A stretch of 7,476 nucleotides of DNA from an uncultured Prevotella sp. (GCA_945614335.1 CALZAP010000058.1:1-7476), one strand, 5' to 3'; counted from the first letter of the stretch, positions 1 through 6,979 are shown. A program made the numbers and translations. The notes: generated by a model from the letters alone, not told the origin.

Positions 1-1
1 T

Positions 2-820
2 AACATTATCGCTGAACATTACGAATCGACCGACGGTTTTGTGATTCTTCATGGTACGGACACTATGGCTTATACGGCATCGGCCCTGAGCTATATGCTT
101 GAGAACCTCACAAAACCGGTAATACTCACCGGAAGCCAGCTGCCGATAGGGCAGGTGAGGACCGACGGAAAGGAGAATGTGATTACGAGTATAGAGATAG
201 CGGCCGCGAAGTATCAGGACGGCAAGGCCATGGTGCCTGAGGTATGTATATATTTCAACGGTCATCTGATGAGAGGCAACAGAACCACGAAGCAGAGTGC
301 CGACAATTTCAATGCGTTTGAGAGTTTCAACTACGGTCATCTGGCCGACGCCGGCGTGAACATCAACTACCATACGAGCAGAATACTCATGCCCGACTAC
401 TCAAAGTCGGTGCAGCCAAGGTTTGTGCTCGACCCCAGTGTAATCGTTTTCACCGTGTTTCCCGGAATACAGGAGGAACACATACGCCATGTGTTGATGA
501 GTCCGAAGCTCCGCTCCATCGTGATGCGTACCTACGGCAGCGGCAACGCTCCGCAATACCCATGGCTGACGCGAGCCCTGAAGGATGCTACTAACCAGGG
601 AAAGATAATAGTGAACATTTCACAGTGCATGGCAGGCAGCGTGGAGATGGGACGATACGACACAGGGTACCAGTTGAAGGAAGCCGGCGTGATAAGCGGT
701 CATGACAGTACCGTGGAGAGTGCCGTGACCAAACTGATGTATCTGCAAGGAATATATAGCGACTGGCATCAGGTGAAGAATTATATGCAGAGAAGTATAA
801 GGGGGGAGATAAGTATATAA
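2..820 (+). CDS. ansA: Type I L-asparaginase, 5'-truncated by the window edge
   Basis: Hydrolyses L-asparagine to aspartate and ammonia; type I enzymes are usually cytoplasmic. The frame is open from base 2, giving 272 visible residues. The GTG at 41 lies inside the conserved core and is not the start. The HGTDTM motif (50-67) carries the catalytic Thr-Asp pair, and NRTTK ends with the catalytic lysine (290-292). By comparison with E. coli AnsA about 70-80 residues are missing, including the first catalytic threonine in a TGGT-type motif. The C-terminal part is complete: QCMAG, then GHDSTVESAVTKLMYL, and a final RGEIS resembling the RGELT end of E. coli AnsA. The threonine before the catalytic lysine and the QC cysteine (626-628), which in E. 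coli AnsA belong to the allosteric asparagine site, are both present. cysE follows after 26 bases on the same strand, so co-transcription is likely. The family call is secure; allosteric control is inferred. Confidence 0.95.
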   Translation, partial: NIIAEHYESTDGFVILHGTDTMAYTASALSYMLENLTKPVILTGSQLPIGQVRTDGKENVITSIEIAAAKYQDGKAMVPEVCIYFNGHLMRGNRTTKQSADNFNAFESFNYGHLADAGVNINYHTSRILMPDYSKSVQPRFVLDPSVIVFTVFPGIQEEHIRHVLMSPKLRSIVMRTYGSGNAPQYPWLTRALKDATNQGKIIVNISQCMAGSVEMGRYDTGYQLKEAGVISGHDSTVESAVTKLMYLQGIYSDWHQVKNYMQRSIRGEISI

Positions 821-833
821 AAAAAGGGACATA

Positions 834-840
834 GAGAGGA
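834..840 (+). promoter_or_regulatory. Possible ribosome binding site of cysE
   Basis: The purine run GAGAGGA ends six bases before the ATG at 847. It favours that ATG over the in-frame TTG at 841, which directly abuts the run and leaves no spacing. Bacteroidetes depend little on Shine-Dalgarno pairing, so this is only supporting evidence for the start choice. Confidence 0.45.
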
Positions 841-846
841 TTGTAT

Positions 847-1746
847 ATGAAAGCAAGCGAAGTGCTGAAAAAGAATATCGAGATACTGTCGAACCACACA
901 GTGAAGGAAGACAGTTTTGTGCCGGGAGGACATGCACCACTGCCTAATATTGAGACAGTGAAGCAGATAATCAGTCTGTGTAAGACAATCATCTTTACAG
1001 ACTATTTCTACAAAAGGCAACCGGAGGAACAGATTAGACAATATTATATAGGTGTGAATGTGGAGTCGCTATACTCATTGCTGAAAGAACAAATCTCATG
1101 CGGACTGCTCTTCAATAGCGACGAGGATGAAGCACTGGCTCCCAAGTGTGCCGTGGAATTGGCATTGTCGTTTGTAGACCGACTCCCTGAGGTGAAACGA
1201 TTGTTGTATACCGATGTGGAAGCAATGTTCGACAACGACCCCGCCGCCAACAACTACGGCGAGGTGATATTCTGCTATCCCGTGGTAAACGCCATGACCC
1301 ACTATCGTATAGCCCATGAACTGCATGTGCTGGGCATACCCGTACTCCCGCGCATCATCACAGAGCTTGCCCACTCCAAGACCGGTATAGACATCCATCC
1401 CGGAGCCACCATAGGCGAGTATTTCAGCATCGACCATGGCACCGGCGTGGTGATAGGTGAGACGGCCATCATAGGCAACCACGTAACCCTCTACCAAGGC
1501 GTGACGCTGGGAGCGAAGAGCTTCAAGTATGACGAGGAAGGTCACATGGTGAACTGTCCGCGACACCCGATACTCGAAGACTATGTCACCGTATACAGCA
1601 ACTCGTCGGTGCTCGGACGCATCACTATCGGCCATCACTCCATAGTGGGCGGTAACATCTGGCTCACCCACAGTATTCCGCCTCATTCGAAGATACTTCA
1701 GAGCAAGGCCATCGATGTTTCTTTTTCCGACGGATTAGGTATATAA
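847..1746 (+). CDS. cysE: Serine O-acetyltransferase (CysE/EpsC type)
   Basis: Transfers acetyl from acetyl-CoA to L-serine to make O-acetylserine, the first step of cysteine synthesis in the cytoplasm. The protein has 299 residues: a helical N-terminal domain (about 1-175), then a left-handed beta-helix of hexapeptide repeats (about 180-285). DIHPGATIG starts at D182 and matches the D143 region of E. coli CysE. DHGTG contains H197 (E. coli H158), and the RHP motif contains H240 (E. coli H193), so the catalytic residues are present. The loop between VTLG and RHP is about eight residues longer than in E. coli CysE and contains C237. The chain ends SDGLGI; a terminal isoleucine is what CysE inserts into the CysK active site to form the cysteine synthase complex. 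The ATG at 847 was chosen over the TTG at 841. No cysK is visible in the window. The gene probably shares a transcript with ansA. Confidence 0.93.
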   Translation: MKASEVLKKNIEILSNHTVKEDSFVPGGHAPLPNIETVKQIISLCKTIIFTDYFYKRQPEEQIRQYYIGVNVESLYSLLKEQISCGLLFNSDEDEALAPKCAVELALSFVDRLPEVKRLLYTDVEAMFDNDPAANNYGEVIFCYPVVNAMTHYRIAHELHVLGIPVLPRIITELAHSKTGIDIHPGATIGEYFSIDHGTGVVIGETAIIGNHVTLYQGVTLGAKSFKYDEEGHMVNCPRHPILEDYVTVYSNSSVLGRITIGHHSIVGGNIWLTHSIPPHSKILQSKAIDVSFSDGLGI

Positions 1747-1755
1747 CAGACACTC

Positions 1756-1827
1756 ATAATACTATTTTAGCATATTTTGGTATTATCTTGCAACATTTTG
1801 ACCGCGTAGATAACAAAATAGTACTAT
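1756..1827. repeat. Inverted repeat, 13-base arms, possible operator
   Basis: The left arm ATAATACTATTTT (1756-1768) matches the reverse complement of AAAATAGTACTAT (1815-1827) at 12 of 13 positions, with a 46-base spacer. The right arm also contains the perfect 10-base palindrome ATAGTACTAT (1818-1827). The pair lies about 40-110 bases upstream of the proposed -7 element, a usual place for activator sites. The bases are read directly; the operator role is inferred. Confidence 0.5.
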
Positions 1828-1845
1828 CAATATAACATTTTAGCA
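1764..1845 (+). repeat. Helically phased ATTTT-type direct repeats
   Basis: ATTTTAG, ATTTTGG, ATCTTGC and ATTTTGA begin at 1764, 1774, 1785 and 1795, at steps of 10, 11 and 10 bases. A further ATTTTAGCA begins at 1837, 42 bases (four helical turns) after 1795, and repeats all nine bases found at 1764-1772. AACATTTT also occurs twice, at 1792-1799 and 1834-1841. Repeats on one helix face suggest cooperative binding of a regulator such as an AraC-type hybrid two-component protein, or intrinsic bending. The spacing is observed; the function is inferred. Confidence 0.45.
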
Positions 1846-1847
1846 CA

Positions 1848-1931
1848 CTTGTTTATTATTATTTGACTAATTTTGCAAACGGAAACCTAACTTACAAGGA
1901 TTATTCAAAAAACAAATAATAAATAAACAAG
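1848..1931. repeat. Inverted repeat enclosing the susC -7 element
   Basis: The left arm CTTGTTTATTATTATTTG (1848-1865) matches the reverse complement of CAAATAATAAATAAACAAG (1913-1931) along its whole length, except for one extra base in the right arm. The 47-base interior (1866-1912) contains the TAATTTTG element. If transcription starts near 1882 only the right arm is transcribed, so the pair would act at the DNA level rather than as an RNA hairpin. The arms are A/T-rich and partly low in complexity, so chance or composition contributes, but both keep the CTTG and TTTG ends. Confidence 0.55.
1849..1875 (+). promoter_or_regulatory. Candidate susC promoter (Bacteroidetes -33/-7 type)
   Basis: TAATTTTG (1868-1875) fits the Bacteroidetes -7 consensus TAnnTTTG exactly. 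The nearest upstream -33-like TTG is at 1849-1851, with a 16-base spacer, shorter than the roughly 20 expected. The -33 match is therefore weak, as is common for promoters that need an activator. A start near 1882 would give a leader of about 70 bases before the susC ATG. No other full TAnnTTTG was found in this gap. Confidence 0.5.
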
Positions 1932-1942
1932 TTAAACTAACA

Positions 1943-1954
1943 ATGTTACTATGA
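1943..1954 (+). other. Three-codon upstream ORF overlapping the susC start
   Basis: ATG TTA CTA TGA reads Met-Leu-Leu-stop, and its TGA shares two bases with the susC ATG at 1951 in an ATGA overlap. Such an overlap could allow ribosomes to terminate and reinitiate. It may equally be chance, because the leader is A-rich and no ribosome binding signal distinguishes the two ATGs. Confidence 0.3.
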
Positions 1955-4900
1955 GTACATCATCAATCAAAAGATGTCCGGGCCTTGTGCTCGACACTCT
2001 TACAGTTGGTCTGACTCGAAAGACTGTTATCGTGGCATTGCTGCTCGTTATGCAAGCCGCGACATTCTTTGGAGCAGGCAACATTGTAGCCAAGGCCATT
2101 ACCGGAAAGGTGACCTCGGCAACGGACAATGAACCGCTTATAGGCGCCACTGTCCAAGTGGAAGGGTCGAAGTCTGGTACTGTCACCGACTTCGACGGCA
2201 ACTACACCATCAACGCCAATGACGGTCAAACACTCGTCTTCTCATATCTGGGATATGTGACGAAGAAGGTGAAGGTGAGCGGCAACGTCATCAACGTTGA
2301 GCTTGCTGAAGACGGAAAGTCGCTCGACGAGGTGGTGGTAATAGGTTATGGAGTGCAGAAGAAAAAGCTCGTCACCGGTGCAACAACGCAGATGAAGGGC
2401 GAGAGCATCCAGAAGCTAAACACCACCAGTCCATTGCAGGCCATGCAAGGACAGACACCGGGTGTGAACATCCAGTCGACATCTGGTCAGCCGGGTTCTG
2501 ACATGAAGGTTATCATCCGCGGTCTCGGTACGGTGGGCAACTCTGGTCCGCTATACCTTATAGACGGTGTGGGGGGCGACATCTCGACAGTCAACCCTGC
2601 AGACATTGAGAGCATCGATGTGCTGAAGGATGCCGCATCGGCTGCCATCTATGGTGCGCAGGCTGCTAACGGTGTCGTACTCGTGACTACAAAGCACGGA
2701 AAGGAAGGCAGGGTACAGGTGGCCTTCGACGGATATATGGGATGGCAGAGCGCAGCACGAAAGATCAAGATGCTCAACGCAAAAGAGTATCAGGCCATAA
2801 TGGACGAGCAGGCTTTGAACAGCGGCAACAAGCTCTTCGACTGGACACAGTATGACATATATAATAATGACGGACAGCTGAACGACACCGACTGGATAGA
2901 CCAGATGTTCAAGGACAACGCCATGACACAAAGCTACAACGTGAGCATCAACGGCGGTAGCAAGGTTTCAACCTTTGCCCTCTCTCTAGGATACATGGAC
3001 CAGGAAGGTATCGTGGGCGGCGACGACGTGTCGAACTACAAACGCTATAACTTCCGACTGAACGCCGACCAGCAGATAGCGTCGTGGTTTAAGATAGGAG
3101 AGCAGCTCGGCGTGGTATACAAGAAGACACGCGGTGTGAGCGTGGGCAACCAGTATAACAACACCCTTCGCGGAGCTTTCGCCGCTTCTCCTCTTTTACG
3201 AGTGTTTGCCAACAATGTGTTCAGTGGCTCAACAACCGAGGCTGCCGCTGCAGGTGGTGGCTTTGACGGCTACTACGGCCAGCCATACTACGACACATCG
3301 TCAGCCAACAGTTGGTGGGCAGAGCAGGGCAACCCTTACGGTTCGATGATGCTCAACAACCAGAACGAGAACCGCGGAGTCAACTTCACCGGTAATATCT
3401 ATGGCGAGATAGAGCCTGTCAAGAACCTCAAGATACGTTCGCAGTTAGGACTCGTGTATTCCACTTCGGAATACCGTTCGTTCTCTCCAATGTATCACCT
3501 CAGCAACTATTCTTACAACGAGACAAAGACAAGTGCCTCGCAGAGTATGGGACATGGCTTTACCGCAACATGGACCAACACCGCTTCATATATCTTCAAC
3601 CTCGGCGAGCATGAGTTCACACCGCTCGTAGGTATGGAGACTTCTTCATACGAGGGCACTTCGCTCTATGCTGCCAACGGCTATCTCAAGGACGGCTACG
3701 ACAATTGGGAACACGCTTATATCTCCAACACCACAGGAACGTCAACCGACGACGGACTCTCTGTTTCGGGTGCTCCTCACGACAAGAGCCGCACGGTGAG
3801 CTACTTCGCCCGCCTGGGATGGAACTTCAAGGAGACTTATATGATTAACGCCACTGTGCGTGCCGACGGATCAAGCCGTTTCGCCCGTGGCCATCGCTAT
3901 GGCTGGTTCCCATCAGTATCAGCAGGTTGGACCGTGACCAACGAGAAGTTTATGGAGAATACCAAGTCATGGCTCGACTTCCTGAAGATTCGTGCCAGCT
4001 GGGGTCAGGTGGGTAACCAGAACATCAGCAACTACCAGTATGTAGCACCCATCACCAGCAGCAACACCCACTACAACTTCGGAACAGGTATGGGCTCGAC
4101 AGCACAGAGCGGCAACTGGGGTGCATATCCAAGCCGTCTCGGAAACGAGAACGTGACATGGGAGACTTCGGAGCAGACCAACCTCGGTATCGACGCAAGA
4201 TTGCTCGACGGTCGTTTCGGAGTGAACTTCGACTGGTATTGGAAGACCACCAAGGACTGGCTCGTTCAGGCTCCCGTATTGGCTACAGCAGGTACTGGGG
4301 CTCCATATATCAATGGTGGTGACGTGAAGAACTACGGATGGGAGCTTAACCTCACATGGAACGACCATATAGGCAAGGACTTCCAATATAATATTGGCGT
4401 AAACGGAGCTTGGAACCACAACGAGGTGGGCAACATACCTACTGAGGACGGTATCATACACGGCGACACCAACCAGCTCTACGACAACTCCGACGAGTTC
4501 TATCGTGCACAGAACGGACATGCCATAGGTTATTTCTGGGGATATAAGACCGCAGGAATCTTCCAGAACCAGCAGGAGATTGACGACTGGATTGCTGCCG
4601 GCAACGGAGTGAAGCAGTCAAATGTGCAGCCTGGCGACGTGAAGTATGTGGATGTAAACCATGACGGTATCATCAACGAGAGCGACAAGGTGGACCTCGG
4701 CAACGGTACTCCAGACTTCACCATGGGCTTCAACCTCGGTTTCTCTTATAAGGACTTTGACTTCTCTGTGACAGCAAACGGAGCCTTCGGACAGCAGATC
4801 GTACAGAGCTACCGCAACCACGCCAACAAGAAGGCCAACTACACCTCTGCCATACTTCAGCGCTGGACTGGAGAGGGAACAAGCAACAAGTATCCAAGAG

Positions 4901-5193
4901 TGCTTGAGTCGAATGTCAACTGGGAGTTCTCCGACCTTTACATGCAGGACGGCGACTATCTGAGAATAAGCAATGTAACCCTCGGTTATGACTTCGCCAA
5001 GCTCCTTAACTGGAAGAATGTCATCTCTCAGGCCCGCCTCTACTTCCAGGTTCAGAACCTCTACACCTTCACCAAGTATGACGGTATGGACCCAGAAATA
5101 GGTTACGGTACGTCGAGCTGGGTGTCAGGTGTTGACCTCGGTTATTATCCACGTCCACGCACATTCATCGTGGGAGTAAATCTTAAGTTCTAA
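1951..5193 (+). CDS. susC: SusC/RagA-family TonB-linked outer-membrane transporter
   Basis: Outer-membrane beta-barrel that imports oligomers captured by its SusD partner, powered by TonB-ExbBD; susC is used here as a family symbol. Of 1080 residues, 1-49 form a signal peptide with a long n-region (charged K7-R8 and R23-K24), a hydrophobic core at about 25-45 and an AKA cleavage site before I50. A carboxypeptidase-regulatory-like domain spans about 50-122 (GATVQVEGSKSGTVTDFDG). The TonB-box-like DEVVVIGYG is at 126-134. The plug spans about 138-247, with VIIRGLG around R190 and NPADIESIDVLKDA from 215, followed by IYGAQAANGVV. The rest is barrel, with the conserved DVNHDGIINESD at 901-912 and a C-terminal strand ending in NLKF, as in barrel proteins recognised by BAM. 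No N-terminal STN domain is seen, so anti-sigma/ECF signalling through this protein is unlikely. susD follows after 29 bases. The substrate cannot be read from the sequence. Confidence 0.97.
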   Translation: MSTSSIKRCPGLVLDTLTVGLTRKTVIVALLLVMQAATFFGAGNIVAKAITGKVTSATDNEPLIGATVQVEGSKSGTVTDFDGNYTINANDGQTLVFSYLGYVTKKVKVSGNVINVELAEDGKSLDEVVVIGYGVQKKKLVTGATTQMKGESIQKLNTTSPLQAMQGQTPGVNIQSTSGQPGSDMKVIIRGLGTVGNSGPLYLIDGVGGDISTVNPADIESIDVLKDAASAAIYGAQAANGVVLVTTKHGKEGRVQVAFDGYMGWQSAARKIKMLNAKEYQAIMDEQALNSGNKLFDWTQYDIYNNDGQLNDTDWIDQMFKDNAMTQSYNVSINGGSKVSTFALSLGYMDQEGIVGGDDVSNYKRYNFRLNADQQIASWFKIGEQLGVVYKKTRGVSVGNQYNNTLRGAFAASPLLRVFANNVFSGSTTEAAAAGGGFDGYYGQPYYDTSSANSWWAEQGNPYGSMMLNNQNENRGVNFTGNIYGEIEPVKNLKIRSQLGLVYSTSEYRSFSPMYHLSNYSYNETKTSASQSMGHGFTATWTNTASYIFNLGEHEFTPLVGMETSSYEGTSLYAANGYLKDGYDNWEHAYISNTTGTSTDDGLSVSGAPHDKSRTVSYFARLGWNFKETYMINATVRADGSSRFARGHRYGWFPSVSAGWTVTNEKFMENTKSWLDFLKIRASWGQVGNQNISNYQYVAPITSSNTHYNFGTGMGSTAQSGNWGAYPSRLGNENVTWETSEQTNLGIDARLLDGRFGVNFDWYWKTTKDWLVQAPVLATAGTGAPYINGGDVKNYGWELNLTWNDHIGKDFQYNIGVNGAWNHNEVGNIPTEDGIIHGDTNQLYDNSDEFYRAQNGHAIGYFWGYKTAGIFQNQQEIDDWIAAGNGVKQSNVQPGDVKYVDVNHDGIINESDKVDLGNGTPDFTMGFNLGFSYKDFDFSVTANGAFGQQIVQSYRNHANKKANYTSAILQRWTGEGTSNKYPRVLESNVNWEFSDLYMQDGDYLRISNVTLGYDFAKLLNWKNVISQARLYFQVQNLYTFTKYDGMDPEIGYGTSSWVSGVDLGYYPRPRTFIVGVNLKF

Positions 5194-5222
5194 ATTAGAA
5201 AACAAAAGAAAACGATTGAATT

Positions 5223-6923
5223 ATGAACATCAAGAAAATTAATATATTGACAGCAGGAGCGATGGTGGCAACCATGTCACTGACCTCATGCTCGGAAAGT
5301 TTCCTGGATGTGGAAAGCACGACAGAATCCAACACCCAGACTTTCTACAAGACCGAGAGCGACGCATGGCGTGCCCTCATCGGATGTTATGCCGGATGGC
5401 GTGAGACAACATCCACGGGCAGTATGCCATTGACTTTCGGCTCAATGCTACAGAGCGACGAGTGCTTTGCGGGAGCAGGCATGAACGACGCCAAGAACTT
5501 TAACATCGTCGATGAGTTTGACATGGCGCCAGCTCCCTCATACACCAGCATGTGGGAAAGTGACTGGAAGGCTTATTATGCTGCCATAAACCGATGCAAT
5601 GAGCTTATCACTCGAGAAGGACAGATACAGTGGAACTCAGATGCCACACACGGAAAGTATATCGGTGAGGCAAGAGGACTGAGAGCTCTATGCTATTTCG
5701 ACCTCGTGAGAATGTTTGAGAACGTGCCGCTCATCACAGAACCAACATCAGCAAACGTTCCGCAGGCCGAGCCCGACAGCGTGTATGCCGTCGTGTTCAA
5801 CGACCTGAAATACGCCATTGAGAATATTCCGGCCAACGCATATCCGAAGGAAAACGCCTCCGCCAACGACGGTCATGTGACAAAATATGGAGCAGAAGGC
5901 ATCCTCGCGCGCGCATACCTTTATTATACTGGAAGGTTTGGAAAAGAACCGCAGTGGTGCTCGAAGGCTGAGGCTCTGGCTGCATGTGAGGATATCATAG
6001 CATCGGGAGAGTTCGCTCTCATCGAGAACTTCAAGAATCTTTGGCCTGCAGCTTCTTCTGGCAGACTGGAAAAGGAAGCCAACAGCACTTACGAGGATTG
6101 GCTCGCCGGATCTACTTACGCAGGAACAGGCAACGCCGAGTTTGTGCTTGTGATGAAGTGCAACGACACGCATGACTACAACGGCAACAACGACGGTAAC
6201 CGTTGGCTTGTAAACCTTGGCATACGCGGTATCTCAGGCATAGACTGCTCGCCATACGGCTACGGATGGGGTATAGGTACGGTAAATCCAAAACTCTATA
6301 AGGCTTACGGCAATGGCGACCAGCGTCGTGACGCGTCAATCATCAATATAACAGCCGAAGGCATCGACCAGAAAAAGGACTATGCCACTGCATTGCTCGA
6401 CCAACGCGAATACACTGGCTACTATGTGAAGAAATACACTCCTATGGCAACTACCGACTGCACACCTCTGCCAATGGCATGGGGAGCTCCTGGCGACGCC
6501 ATGACAGCACAGTGGCAGGATGTGATCATCCTCCGCTATTCCGACGTGCTGCTGATGGCAGCCGAATTGGGCAGTCCAAAGGCACAGGAATACTTCGACC
6601 AGGTGAGAAAGCGTGCCTACCGTATGGACGACGGCACTCTCAACTCCAACTACGTGCAGCTAACAGCCACAAAGGAAAACATCATGAACGAGCGACGACT
6701 GGAGTTCGCATTTGAGGGAATACGATACTACGACCTACTGCGACAGGGACTTGACGTGGCTGCCAATACCATAGCCACACAGCAGACTCTCGTGTCGGGC
6801 GGTGTCGACGAAGTGGTGACCATCAAGGCCGAGAACATCAAGGCCAAGAAGGGACTCTGCCAGATTCCTAACAACCAGATTACTCTTTCCAACAATGTGC
6901 TGAAGCAGAACGAGGGATGGTAA
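5223..6923 (+). CDS. susD: SusD/RagB-family nutrient-binding outer-membrane lipoprotein
   Basis: Surface lipoprotein that forms the lid over the SusC barrel and binds the glycan or oligomer; susD is used as a family symbol. The protein has 566 residues, close to the 551 of B. thetaiotaomicron SusD. MNIKKINIL begins a type II signal peptide with lipobox LTSC; C23 would be lipidated. SESFLDVES follows, like the CSDSFLD opening common in this family. The N-terminal TPR-like part includes AINRCNELI and GEARGLRALCYFDLVRMF. The C-terminal family signatures are RYSDVLLMAAEL (from R438), NERRLEFAFEG (489-499) and IRYYDLLRQG (500-509). The 29-base A-rich gap after susC has no promoter match, so the two are probably co-transcribed. 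A hairpin immediately follows the stop. Ligand-binding residues cannot be assigned, as they vary between substrates. Confidence 0.96.
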   Translation: MNIKKINILTAGAMVATMSLTSCSESFLDVESTTESNTQTFYKTESDAWRALIGCYAGWRETTSTGSMPLTFGSMLQSDECFAGAGMNDAKNFNIVDEFDMAPAPSYTSMWESDWKAYYAAINRCNELITREGQIQWNSDATHGKYIGEARGLRALCYFDLVRMFENVPLITEPTSANVPQAEPDSVYAVVFNDLKYAIENIPANAYPKENASANDGHVTKYGAEGILARAYLYYTGRFGKEPQWCSKAEALAACEDIIASGEFALIENFKNLWPAASSGRLEKEANSTYEDWLAGSTYAGTGNAEFVLVMKCNDTHDYNGNNDGNRWLVNLGIRGISGIDCSPYGYGWGIGTVNPKLYKAYGNGDQRRDASIINITAEGIDQKKDYATALLDQREYTGYYVKKYTPMATTDCTPLPMAWGAPGDAMTAQWQDVIILRYSDVLLMAAELGSPKAQEYFDQVRKRAYRMDDGTLNSNYVQLTATKENIMNERRLEFAFEGIRYYDLLRQGLDVAANTIATQQTLVSGGVDEVVTIKAENIKAKKGLCQIPNNQITLSNNVLKQNEGW

Positions 6924-6938
6924 TCGCACGTTGTGCGA
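6924..6938 (+). other. Hairpin directly after the susD stop codon
   Basis: TCGCAC (6924-6929) pairs perfectly with GTGCGA (6933-6938) around a GTT loop, starting at the first base after the TAA. The downstream sequence is A-rich rather than T-rich, so it does not look like an intrinsic terminator. It could protect the susCD mRNA 3' end after processing, or modestly reduce read-through to the next gene. The stem is observed; the role is inferred. Confidence 0.5.
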
Positions 6939-6970
6939 GATTAAAGAATTAAAAAATTAAAAAATTAAAG
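6939..6970 (+). repeat. Four tandem 8-base A/T repeats before the lipoprotein gene
   Basis: GATTAAAG, AATTAAAA, AATTAAAA and AATTAAAG lie end to end, finishing nine bases before the ATG at 6980. The array makes up most of the leader of the next gene and could act as an unstructured A-rich ribosome landing site. Tandem units of this kind can change copy number by slippage. No TAnnTTTG promoter match is present here. Confidence 0.6.
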
Positions 6971-6979
6971 TTCATTGAT

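Larger units (their letters stand above)
1747..1950 (+). promoter_or_regulatory. AT-rich regulatory gap and leader upstream of susC
   Basis: These 204 bases contain no gene. I see no G+C-rich hairpin with a T run, so no intrinsic terminator for ansA-cysE is apparent. The left half (1756-1845) holds an inverted repeat and helically spaced ATTTT-type repeats suited to a DNA-binding activator. The right half holds the -7 element within another inverted repeat, then a very A-rich leader. This layout fits a regulated susC promoter whose regulator is encoded elsewhere. The individual elements are listed separately. Confidence 0.7.

Noticed and set aside
41..820. GTG at 41 as the start of the asparaginase
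   Set aside because: The frame is open back to base 2 and the residues before it (ESTDGF) fit the conserved stretch before HGTDTM; the true start lies before the window.
841..846. TTG at 841 as the serine acetyltransferase start
   Set aside because: An ATG lies two codons later with a better-spaced purine run; the TTG would leave no spacing.
1096..1686. 196-codon open frame on the minus strand within cysE
   Set aside because: It is fully antisense to a strongly conserved enzyme gene, and its translation shows no recognisable domain; it is a shadow frame.
1866..1912. A confirmed phase-variable promoter with its own recombinase
   Set aside because: No integrase or invertase gene is in the window and the interior is short, so it is kept only as a hypothesis.
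3967..4521. 184-codon open frame on the minus strand within susC
   Set aside because: It is antisense to the conserved barrel region with valine-rich, unstructured composition and no motif; it is a shadow frame.
6479..6715. 78-codon + strand open frame inside susD
   Set aside because: It overlaps the most conserved C-terminal part of SusD in another frame and has no family features.
6924..6938. Intrinsic transcription terminator after susD
   Set aside because: The stem is only six pairs and is followed by A-rich sequence, not a T run, on the + strand; on the minus strand no T run follows it either.
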